Positions 12,090 through 21,884 of a DNA stretch of 64,000 bases are shown here, piece by piece. This DNA comes from Gnetum montanum. Lineage: Eukaryota > Streptophyta > Gnetopsida > Gnetales > Gnetaceae. The notes under the pieces are model-generated. The model was not told where the DNA came from. It ran no database searches and worked only from the letters and a program-made list of their open reading frames with translations. Made by a program: the position numbers and the translations under genes. The number at the start of each line of letters is the position of its first letter. Position 1 is the stretch's first letter. Where the stretch lies: positions 203,358 through 267,357 of the forward strand of contig MNCI01004010.1 of assembly GCA_015680685.1 (NCBI GenBank), given 5' to 3'.

Positions 12090-12701
12090 TGTCCAAGCTC
12101 TCTCCCCGACACGTTGCAACAATATTGTAAGTTTTTTGTTTGACACTGCAAACATTTAGCATGCTCAGCTGATATTTTATTCTATACCCTTTCTACCACC
12201 TTGGTAGAATCCCAGTATTGTGAGTGCCCAAGGTTGCCCCCAAGCGCACCACCTGTTCTGTTCTCGATACGCCCTGTTTACTCTTAGGATCTCTGCACTT
12301 CATCATGCTATGCAACCCACTATATCCATCTTGATAGACCAAGTCTATAGCTTCGAAGTGGTGCATGTTTCTAAGTACACTTTACTTTATTTCTTGCCTG
12401 TTGTCCCGTTTGCATAATTTTTTCTTTTTTATTCACTTTCAAGCATTACTTCGCGTTGTTGTCGCATTTTCTACTTTATTTACTTTTAAGCATTATTTCG
12501 CATTTCCATTCCGTCTCGAAGGTACATGTTGCAAAAGGCTATATTGACACCGACGTAATTCCCTATCTAATTGACTAGACCGTTCAGGGCACCTCGTATC
12601 AGCACACACCTAGAATGGCCCTCCAGTAGGTACAGGTTAAAAACTATCATGCCCACTGACCCCTCGATGTTTTCCAGCCATCGACATTTTCGATCACTAC
12701 A
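12090..12701 (+). repeat. Element A 3' LTR, U3-deleted
   Basis: From GACACTGCAAA(C/T)A (about 12150) onward this matches the B and C LTRs, including CTACCA(A/C)CTTGGTAGAAT, and it ends CGATCACTACA at 12701. The promoter half present in B, C and D, with TATA box and CTACGCTATGC-type motifs, is missing. This LTR is about 0.6 kb against 1.6-1.8 kb in relatives. TCATG follows and would be the target duplication; its partner is outside the window. Confidence 0.65.
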
Positions 12702-12777
12702 TCATGCTCAGGTTTTTTTTCAATCCTTGTATTTCTTGCCTTGTCATGCTAAGCATGTTTTGTGAAAATTGTTGTAG

Positions 12778-15107
12778 GGCCAAACAAGCCCCAGGAGGTG
12801 ACGATGGTAACTGTCGAGACACAGGGGGCAAACATCTACTTCAAATATGATGAAGTAGCAGCGAGCCAGTGTTGGCTATACTAGAGGGCCTTGGACTCCT
12901 TAGTCAAGAACATCCAAAAGGAGGGGCTTATGGATCTATTCATGGCTCCAAATCTGAGCGTTCTGGTAGTTGAGATGCTTTCCCTGGTCAAATCCTTCTC
13001 TGAGAGGGTAGGCTATTTTTTCATGTGCGTATAAGACGTGTGGGTGATCATTGAAATCAATGACCAACTGTTTACGGACCTATTCGGTGTTCCTACCGAC
13101 GACATTCCCATAGGGTTGAAGCGCAAGCAGGAGTTGACCCTTATGAAGAAGGATATTGAGGAGTGGTTTGGGCTCGTTAACAAGCAAAAAGAGCTCCCCA
13201 TGGATAAGCTTAAGGATGGCCCCACCATCTAGATTTACCTAATCTTTTGTACCTGTGCATTTCCCCCAACTGCTTACCCAAGGAAAGGTCCTAAATGCTT
13301 TCGTGTAATGCTTACTTTGCTATTTTTTGCTATGCTATGCTGCGCTAGGTGGTGTAGCTTACCATAGCATCTTCTTTGAGCAAATTTATTTTGGACCGAT
13401 GCAAACATGCTTCTTTGCTAGTAGGGGAAAAAGAAGAAGAAGAAGAAGGTGATGAAGAAGTGTCGGCCCTTAAGACAAGGGCAACGAATGATGATGCAGA
13501 GGCCCCAGTTTCGGAGGAAAGGACCTTAGTCAAAAATAAGGGAGCTCCTATTTCTAGGGCAAGGGTTCTTGTCATTAGGGTGCCTCCTATCAATGAAGAG
13601 GCACCTTCCTTGAATAAAAAAGATGCTGGACTCTTGAAAGGAAAGGCATCAGCACATGAGAAAGGGGCTCGTATGGACTTGGCAGGGTCCTCCACCAAGG
13701 CTACCACCATCGTCTTGCATCAGCAAGAAGAAAGACTATAGCTGGATGCTAGTGAGTTTGACGATACATCTACCATATTGTAGTTCATTTTGGCCATTGC
13801 TAATATGCTTAGTCATGTAACAAGTGCTACTACTGATGTCGTAGGACCTCCTCCAATCCGTGCAGAGTCATGCGCTGAGATCCCTGACAAGTTTGTGTTC
13901 GTGCAGGGACTTGTCAACGATATGATCCAACACCTTCAGCAGGTAGACCCTGATGTGGGTAAGTAGCAGTATTAAATGCTCCTATGTTTCTATACTAAAA
14001 ACTTTTAAGTTCGTTGATTTTTCTATGTTGACGCGATTGCTACGCTCTTTGTGTCGAGGCAGCCTCTCAGCTCAAATGGGACCTAGCACGACCTATGAAA
14101 CTTGGCACCATGCCTACACTCTCACTTGATGTGACCGAGATGCCTCATCGCACGTTTGATGAGGCTTACAAGTATTCCTTACACTCGGCATGCTCTCTCT
14201 ATGAGTATAAGTGCATCAATGAGGACCTATGGAAATGGGTCTAGAGCGCTAAAAAAAGAGAGGCCAACCTGGTCACTGAGGTGGAGGATCTTAGGTCAAG
14301 GAATGAGTTCCTCGTAAACCGTAACCCTAATGCTAAGGACTGGCACAAGGCTATAGATGACTATGCCGGATTTTGGACGGTCATACGTCAGAACATTGAA
14401 TCCACTCACAAGATAATTGAACAACAAATGTAGATGGACTTGCTAACCTAGAAGTGTCAAGACATGAAAGATATGAGCACCAAGGTTTTCGAATGGGGGT
14501 GAACCCAAAGAAAACACAAACACGTGTATAAGTTGGAGAATGACACCCATCAAAAACTATACAAAGACACTACTATGGAGGCATTCATGTATGAATAATT
14601 TGTGAATGCCATCAATGCTTCTGAGGCCTACTCTAAGTTCAAAGAGTAGGTAAAGGTTATGAAATCTCCTAACTTGAAAGTGGACCTTCCTACAGGAGTG
14701 ACCGCAACCGCCTCCCTTTACCTGGGACCTCTAAGATGGATGACCATGGAAAGGGAGAGAGCCACTACCACGATTGCTGAACCTAGTAATAGGCATTGGA
14801 TGAACATCATGATAGAGGAGATCTGGCATCACCTCAAGCTTGGTCTAGACTGGATACCTTTTGAGATTGATGCAGGCCCCTCTCAAGTTAGTCGCTTTAC
14901 TATGTAGATGCTCATGCTATGTTATAGTTTGCATTTTTTGCCCTAACTGACCACTTCATTCCTAGGATGTAGGCTCCAAATGAGGGTGCAAGGCCCGTAG
15001 AGGGAGGGAATGAAGAATCGGCAGAAGGCAACGCAGGGGAGGGTAATGCATAAGTAGATGAAGCGGAGGCAAGTGGCGAGGACGATGCAAACAAAGACAA
15101 CCCATGA
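12778..15107 (+). pseudogene. Antisense gene (aORF) of element B, multi-exon, 5'-truncated
   Basis: A coding region opposite in strand to B's gag and protease. After an acceptor TTGTTGTAG at 12777 the frame reads QEVTMVT...NIYFKYDEV, then VWVIIEINDQLFTDLFGV, matching the copy in C. A probable intron lies at 13313-13367. A Glu-rich stretch (about 13430) and a Lys/Ala-rich region follow. A clear intron spans 13959-14062 (donor GTAAGTAG, acceptor GAGGCAG), and removing it keeps the frame from VDPDV into ASQLKWDL. Then come a long charged, probably coiled-coil part (about 14250-14640), another likely intron (14904-14965, acceptor TTCCTAG), and an acidic Glu/Gly/Asn tail ending TGA at 15107. Internal stops (for example 14241 and 14431) show decay. 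Function unknown; it loosely resembles plant transposon-associated additional ORFs. Confidence 0.6.
13959..14062 (+). other. Predicted intron in the antisense gene of B
   Basis: GTAAGTAG donor, T-rich middle and GGCAG acceptor. The joined exons stay in frame (Val-Asp-Pro-Asp-Val into Ala-Ser-Gln-Leu), while the intron reading itself is not protein-like. This is the best-supported of the introns. Confidence 0.6.
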
Positions 15108-15261
15108 TAGCATGAGATTTTTTTTTTGAAATTCTTGAAATTTTGAAATGTTGAAATTTTGTAAAAGTTTCACAAACATTGCCAATAGGCAAAAGTTTTG
15201 AATAAAATGAAAACTTCAAAAAAGAGATTGATCTTACGTTAACTTGTGTATCATGTAAATT

Positions 15262-15570
15262 TTCATGCTTTCATATGTTAGTTTTAGGTCATTTCAGGCC
15301 ATTGCGTAACATGCCAAAAGGATTATATGTTAACAAAGAGAAAAGAAAAAATGCTAGTTTTAGGCCATTTCAGGCCATTGCCAAAAGAGATAGTACATTA
15401 ACAAAGCAAAAAGCGATGATGCTAGTTTTTGGCCATTTTGGGTTGTAGCGTAGCATGCCAAAAGGACGACATGTTAACAAAGTGAAAAGCAACAATGCTA
15501 GTTTTAGGCCATTTTGGGCCATAGCATAGCATGTCAAAAGGATGTCATGTTAACAAAGCAGCAAATGTAC
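15262..15570 (-). repeat. Array 1 of element B
   Basis: On the plus strand the unit reads ATGCTAGTTTTAGGCCATTT with copies near 15281, 15351, 15420 and 15496, about 70 bp apart and separated by ATGTTAACAAAG(C/T) spacers. It is the inverted counterpart of A's array 1. Confidence 0.85.
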
Positions 15571-15629
15571 AAGGGATGGAAACTAGGCAAGAAGCAATAG
15601 GGTTGCTACGCTATGCATAGCTGGCTCTT

Positions 15630-16460
15630 GACCCATCATGGGTTGATCAGAACGTGAGGCTGAGGTGTTTCACCAGGGCCTTTGTTCACATCATCGTCCT
15701 CCAATTGGAAGGGAAACTCAACCCATGCATTTTTTATTTAGAAGTCAACTCGCTTGGTCGATCCTTCCATTGGATGGTTAATGCATGTGTGAGTAGGCAC
15801 CTCACTCTCGGAGGTTGTGACCTCTAAGCCCTGCTCCATGTCTATGTTACTTATTGCTTCCGTTGCTAGTTTGTCACCACGGATCACCACCTCCCTTCCT
15901 ACGTATGGTAAGTGGATTTCATGGTGTATATGTGAGGAGATAGCCCTAAGTTGCACTAACCATGATCTTCCCAAGATCAAGTTAAACCCGAGCATTTCCT
16001 TCACAACGATGAACATTGCATCTATGGGGAACTAGTCCCCTACTACGAAGTCTACGTGAACTGTGCCTTCAACTAGGACACATGCCCCATTGAAGGACCT
16101 CAGACATGATGTTGTTGTGGGTTTTATCTAGTTGAACAATCCCAACTTGTCCATAATAGGAAAAGGAATGATGTTTTTGGCGGCCCCATCATCAATGTGT
16201 ACCCTTCGAATCCGGTGTTGGCCGACCCAAATTGTGATGAAGAGAGGCACCATAGTCACTTGACCTCCTTCAGGATCTTCCCTAATGGCGTTGTCATGAA
16301 AATTCAATTGAGGTGTCACAGACTTCATGGGTATAGAGGGAAGCATGACTGAATGGATCACTTCCTCTTCTGCTGGCATGTTCTCGTCGATTAGAACCGC
16401 TATTAACATGCGAATTAGAGCCTTGTGGTGGGGTACAAATGTCATAATTAGGTCATACAA
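15630..16460 (-). pseudogene. Element B aspartic protease region
   Basis: Minus-strand frames give the active-site block RRVHIDDGAAKNIIPF and the downstream block FNLILGRSWLVQLRAISSH (15738-16016). They match A's protease but with fewer stops. A stop splits the two pieces near 16127. The region continues the gag frame (PVLIDENMPAEEEVIHSVML, reading through 16340-16400), which is uninterrupted here, whereas A carries the solo LTR at this point. An active copy would process Gag-Pol. Confidence 0.8.
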
Positions 16461-19445
16461 GCTTAGTGTAGCATTTCTCTACTTTAGAGCTTGCTTGAAA
16501 TATGTGAGGGCATCTAGAAGGTCTTGGTTGTCCCTTGTTTAATGCTTTCCTCCTCTTCAATTCATCCCAGAAGACGGATCTCCTAAGGAGAGGTGACTTC
16601 AGATTTGGGTTCAGATCCTTATCGGCAGGGTGATGCAAGCTGCATAGTCATGTCAACGTTCATCTTTGGAGGAAAAGGTGTAGATGTAAGGGGTAAAGAC
16701 ATGGACTTGGGGATATCCTTAATGATGCTTCCCTTTGACATCTCACCCACCAAGTGGACTTCTCACCTTGCATGGCAAGGAGGCTGTTCAGCTTTGTTGT
16801 GCGAGATAGGAGCCTTCAAAGGCATCAGCCCCCTAATGAAAAATGGAGGTAGAGGTGTTAATTGATGGGACCACGTGGCTCCGCTAACAGGTGGTGCAAA
16901 GGTGGATACTCGTGGTGGGACTTTCAGGACAAATGGTTGCTGCGAGCTTGGGCCAACTGTTGGTGGTGCTGGTGCACTACGCTGAGGCACACAAACCATG
17001 AATGGCTTTCGGGATGGCTTGGGATCACTATCAATGCCAATAGCATTGATGACATAACTAGCATTTTTGGCATTGAGGGGATCCATGTAGACATACATAG
17101 ATTTATTTTCAGGGCGTACCCCATTGCTTTTGTCCAGCATCAGTATTCCTTGATCGATTAATCTTTGGATGTCATCCTACAATGCCAAATAATAATCCAT
17201 GTTGTAACCACACTATTGGTGGTAGTCACAAAACTTGTCTAGCCTGAAACCCCTAGGAAATGGAGGCTCATTGGGTAGGGCTAGAGAGGGATTCCTAAGC
17301 AGCTCGCAGTAGCGTTGATGTCTCGCGTTTTCCTCTTCCAACATCTACTTATGTTGGATGTATCCTGCTACCAGTAGTTTCTTTAGAAGCTCTAAAGGCT
17401 TTAGAGGTAGTGGGATGTACTTTGAGTGGTCTTTGCGCTCAAAGTTGCATTTGGTTTGTGTAGATGTCTCAGGCATAGGTGTAGCAGGTTACGGCAAATG
17501 GCGCTATTTGGGCACGAGGTTAGCCATGGGTATGGCCAGTTTCTTATTATTCTTGCTACTGCTGCTATTAGGTTTGGGCTTGGCCTTGGTTGCCACAGTG
17601 GCCACTATGGTTGTTGGGGCCTTACCCTTGTCCTTTTTTGTGAAAGTGCTTTTGTAAGCAATGTAGGCCGAGTCTTTTCTTACCTCGGTTGCATCCTATA
17701 TGCTCTTAGTCTAAGTGAAATCCTGATTAAGAGAGTGAGGAGCGAGGTAGTACAGCTTGGACTTGATGAAGTCGTTCACTACATCCTTAAAGACAGCCAG
17801 CAAGTGGGCCTCCGTAATGGGCTCGCGGATTTTGTTACAGGTTGTGCTCCAACATTGAATGAATTTTTGGACTGGTTCTAGCAAGTCTTGCTTCACACTA
17901 TTCAACTGATCCAGCGTGGTTTCTAGCTTCAAGTTGTACTTGAAGTGTGTCACAAACTAGGTTAGGAGCTCTTCCAAAGTTGAAATGGATGAGCATGGCA
18001 AAGTGCGATACCAATCTAGGGCTTTCTTGGCTAGGGAAATGGTGAAGACGTGAATGATCGTGTGTGGCCATCATTGCAATAGCAAAGATTCAGACCTAAA
18101 GGTAACAAGATGCGCGTTGGGATCTCCCTCCCCATCGTACTTCATGAAGTGCAAGAGAGACATCCCTAGAGGTAACATCAAAGTAGGGATTGCAACGCTG
18201 ACGAGGTCATCCTAGTAAAAGTCCATAACTTGTACCGTGTTGGACCCAATAGCTTTGAGGCATTTTATTTCCTCAGTGAGGGTTTGGATGAGCTGAAACG
18301 CTTGGTCCAAACCCAATGATGTTGTAGATGGTTGGGGGGCTGCAAAGGTAGCTCCCACCTGTGGCATGGTGGGGGCGGCGGTATGACCCATTGATGGTAC
18401 CGTCGGGACAACCCCTGCTAGCGGTGCAGCCTGTGTTGTCCACCACCCAGCAGGTGGTGTTGTTAAGGTGGCAACCATGGGTTGGGTCACTAGATAGACT
18501 ACCTATGTCACCGATAGCGTAGACCATGGCCTCGTGTTGGGTTGCACCATCTGCGAGGCTTGGTGTATTTGAGAGTGCATGTAGTGAGACATCTGTGATG
18601 GTTGCGGGGTAGGTAGAGAAGCAAATGGGGCCCACCATGTAGATCAGCCTGGACCTACCATAGTGGGTGGAGCTGACGTGAATGTAGGAATAGAGGTAGA
18701 AGTTGTGTATGTTTGAAAAGTCAGCATGGCATGAACATGTGGCAGGGTAGCCATGGTTGGCATGTTATGTGCCATAGGAATGGGCTGTTGAGCAGCTTGT
18801 AAAGGGACAGTAGCTGCAAATGGAATAGGAAAGAATGGGTGTTGAAACATCATAGAATTGGTGTGGGTACCCATAGTAGTTGTAATCGTGGTTTGTGAAA
18901 GCATAGGCATAATTACAAAGGAAGCAGTAACAGATGATGGCTTGGCCTAGAAGGACTGAGTAGGAGGGACAAGAGTAGGGCCGATTGGACCTCCCTCATC
19001 CAATTGGGAATCGAGTTCCTCCTGCTCATCATGGAAAACATCATCTTGGTTGGATGTTGTGTCTTGTTGCTTCCTAAGCCTAGCCAATTGGATTAGTTGG
19101 TCTAGAAGCCTTTGATACACTTGTGTTAAAGATACAAAAAGACCAGGAATAGGAACAAACTCCGTGCCATTGCAGTAAGAGAACTTGAAGCTACACTTGT
19201 TCTCGAGTTCATGTACGTCCAAGGGCAGACTAACTTGCACCTTTGCACAAAGGAAACTATAATGCTCATGTTGCTAGGCCAATCCCTTAGGTCCTCAATT
19301 TTGGATTCTGAGAGATCGACGTGTCTCCAGCATTGGATTCAGTGATTGTTTGGCACCAGTAGTACCTTGAACCGTGACGGGAAGTTCAACGTTGAAGGGA
19401 ACTTCCACATTGAAGGAATTGGTATTAGTAGTTGAAAAAAGCCAT
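16461..19445 (-). pseudogene. gag: Element B gag, decayed
   Basis: Minus-strand gag from an ATG at 19445. Recognisable blocks in order: the N-terminal block (18947-19240) with DVHELENKCSFKFSYCNG and QRLLDQLIQLARLRKQ, the Pro/Thr/Met-rich linker (18200-18910), the capsid-like domain (about 18170-17700, including FKYNLKLETTLDQL and VQKFIQCWS), the zinc-knuckle region and IQRLID block (about 17160-17250), and the C-terminal linker (16763-17140). It aligns collinearly with A's gag. Stops and frameshifts interrupt it. Confidence 0.8.
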
Positions 19446-19544
19446 TCTAAAGTAAGTAGTTGTGCAAAAAAAAGTGTAAAAGTTATACAAAAAAGTGCGA
19501 ACGAACAAGGAAACTAGAAATTAGCAAAAAATAAGGCCTTACGT

Positions 19545-20135
19545 CTTGCCAGATTCTAGAGGGACCGTTAAGGCAACCGACTTGCACCACACAAGGCATA
19601 AACAACCACAAATGGGTGTCACATTTATGCCAGTGCATGATAGGGTGCAGAATGCATGTAAAACTACCATAAGATAGGAAAGCTAGCTAGCGACCAAGAA
19701 GGCTTTGCATCTCGCAGGATCCCTAAGGGACTGTCAAAGCGACCGCTCTATACCACACGAGATGGGGCACAGAATGCATGCAAGACTACCATAAGATGGG
19801 CAAGCTAACTAGCAATCAAGAAGGCTTTGCATCTCGCAGGATCCCCAAGGGACCATCGAAGCAATCACTCTGTACCACATGAGATGGGGTATGGAACGCA
19901 TGCAAGACTACCATAAGATGGTCAAGCTAACTAGCAGTCAAGAAGGCTTTGTGTCTCGCAGAATCCCCAAGGGACCGTCAAAGAAACTACTCTATACCAT
20001 GTGAGATGGGGTACAGAACACATGCAAGACTACTGTAAGATGAGCTAGTTAGCTGGTGATAGGAGGCCTTGTATTCTGTAGGGCTTCCGAGGAACCATCG
20101 AGGCAATCGATCTGCACTGCACAAAGCGCAAACAA
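19545..20135 (-). repeat. Leader tandem repeats, period 122, element B
   Basis: AAGAAGGCTTTG begins units at 19696, 19818 and 19940, exactly 122 bp apart, each followed by TCTCGCAG(G/A)ATCCC(T/C)AAGGGAC. More diverged units flank them (from about 19530, and 20062-20135). Inverted relative to A's array. Confidence 0.9.
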
Positions 20136-20223
20136 TAGCAAAAGGGTGTCACATCTATGCTTATGTGTATCAGGGTGTAGAAGGCTCATAGAACTACTGT
20201 GACATGCAGAAAAGGCACCAAAA

Positions 20224-20242
20224 GGCCCTTCTTCTAGCACCA
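20224..20242 (-). promoter_or_regulatory. Candidate primer binding site of element B
   Basis: Minus strand reads TGGTGCTAGAAGAAGGGCC, six bases after the LTR end, at the same place as in A and D. tRNA not identified. Confidence 0.45.
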
Positions 20243-20248
20243 GAAAAT

Positions 20249-21884
20249 TGTAACCACCAAAAACATCGACGACTGGAAAACACTGAGGGGTCGGCAAACA
20301 TGATAATTTTGACCCTATACCCATGGGAGGGCCATGCTAGGTGTGTGCAGATACGAGATGCCCAGAATGTTCTAGTTGATCAGATAGGAACTTAATTGGC
20401 GTCTATATAGCCTTTTGCAACATATAATTTGGAAACAGGAATGAAAACATGAAGTAAGGCTTGAGAATAAGTAAAGCAGGAATAGTGAAAAAGTGCAACA
20501 ATAAGTAGGAAACAAGATAAAATATAGTTAGAAAAATTCACCACTTTGAAGCTACAAGATTGCTCTATCAGGGTGAATATAGTTGGTTGCACAGCATGGC
20601 GGAGTGCAGAGATCCTGAGGGTAACTAAGATGTGTAGAGAAAAAAAAGTTGTGCGCTTGGGCACGGCCTTGCGCGCTGACAATGCAGGAATTCTACCAAG
20701 TTGGTAGAAAGGAGATGGAACAAAATGCCAACTAAAGATGCTAACTATTTACAGTGTCAAACAGAGAGCTTATAGTGCTTGATGTTATAATGTGCCGGAA
20801 GAGAACTTGAGTGCCAAAGAGAGGAAAAGTCGAAGAATCCATAAAATCTTCGAACCTTCTGAATGCTGCTTCTTGGAAAAAAAATTGAATCCTTTGAATG
20901 TTATTTTTTGGGGTATTTATAGGGCTAAAGGGCATGCGAAAGGGATGGTTTGGATGCCACATGGCCTAGGCCCACGTTGACTTGCTGGCGTCACATGTGC
21001 CATGTATGACCGTTGGACCTTAAAGATAGTTGTTATGTCGTAACTGTAAGCTTGCCACATCGTAATTACATCGTTAATGTCTAGATACATGTGCCAATGA
21101 TCCAATTAAGTGAAGTGCATTAATGTCGCACAATCACCCACATGCCTTTCTATGCTTTGTAGCATAGCATGCTTGGCATAGCGTAGGACCTTGTCATGTG
21201 TTCCGCTATATGTGTGTTGCATGCTTACTATACTATGCTACGCTATGTTGCATAGTGTAGCATAGCAACTAGCCTTAGTCACAAAAACTTTGTCAATTTG
21301 CAAACTTTGCTTCCAGGAGACTTGCAAACTTGCTGATTCTGCCATTTGAGTTGCCTTCTGTCTCTTCCATAGGATTTCTACACCTCACTGCGCCATGTAG
21401 CTCAACGTAGCGTAGCAACAAACATGGTCCACCACTTCCTGACAAAAAGGAACATTATTGAAGGACTTAAAATTGTGTGTGGGGACTGGATATGAAGCTG
21501 TTTCCATGCTACGCTATGTCACGTGGTGTAGCGTAGTGTAGCACTCTATTCTGCAATCATCTTCTGAAGCTTACTACACTACATAGCGAGGTGTAGCATA
21601 GCGTAGTAGACTTCGTGACTTAGAAAACTTACCGAACTATTTCGTGCATCCATAATGCTATTGCCAACTCTGCACACCATTTTTGAGCAGGCTATTAGTT
21701 AGGCAAGCTACTTAGGTGAACACGCAGGATGACCCATAGAGCTTGTTTACACCTAAAGTAGAAAATTTGCTGAACTGGCTAGCCTAAATTTATAGTGTTG
21801 TCCTCCTAAAGAACTTTCGTGGTTCTACACAGATTGCAAGGCCTAGTGAAGCAAGAATGACTTTGAATTTTTTAGGGTGTTTCA
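20249..21884 (-). repeat. Element B 5' LTR
   Basis: Minus-strand start TGAAACACCC at 21884 and end GGTTACA at 20249, 1636 bp. TATAAATA is at 20921-20914 (minus), followed by a CCCCAAAAAATAAC stretch. The region upstream of the TATA box (21130-21610) is dense in degenerate CTACGCTATGC and GCATAGCGTAG motifs. The tail carries the family's block, matching A, C, D and the solo LTR. It abuts the antisense gene of C at 21885. Confidence 0.8.
20914..20921 (-). promoter_or_regulatory. TATA box of element B 5' LTR
   Basis: TATAAATA on the minus strand, between the CTACGC-motif region and the R-like block. LTRs C and D have the same octamer. Confidence 0.65.

Larger units (their letters stand above)
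1..12701 (+). mobile_element. Element A: Tat/Ogre-like Ty3/gypsy retrotransposon, decayed
   Basis: The element runs from the tail of its 5' LTR (cut by the window edge) to a 3' LTR ending CACTACA at 12701. Order: LTR tail, leader with 122-bp tandem repeats, gag, protease, repeat array 1, a short antisense-gene relic, array 2, RT, RNase H, a second archaeal-type RNase H, integrase, array 3, untranslated region, 3' LTR. RT before integrase makes it Ty3/gypsy. The double RNase H and long LTRs are known traits of the plant Tat lineage. Stop codons in every domain show it is dead. It carries a related solo LTR insertion and appears itself inserted in an intron of the antisense gene of element B. 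Confidence 0.85.
12702..21884 (-). mobile_element. Element B: Tat-like gypsy element, 5' part, inverted
   Basis: Read on the minus strand: 5' LTR (21884-20249), candidate primer site, 122-bp leader repeats, gag, protease, array 1, and then a gene running the opposite way (plus strand, 12778-15107). RT, integrase and the 3' LTR are absent. The element stops at 12701 where A ends, as expected if A jumped into B. The missing part should lie left of A, outside the window. Confidence 0.8.

Noticed and set aside
13345-13710. Minus-strand 121-codon ORF
   Set aside because: It is the shadow of the plus-strand exon at 13376-13741, which fits the spliced gene; low-complexity codons open both strands.
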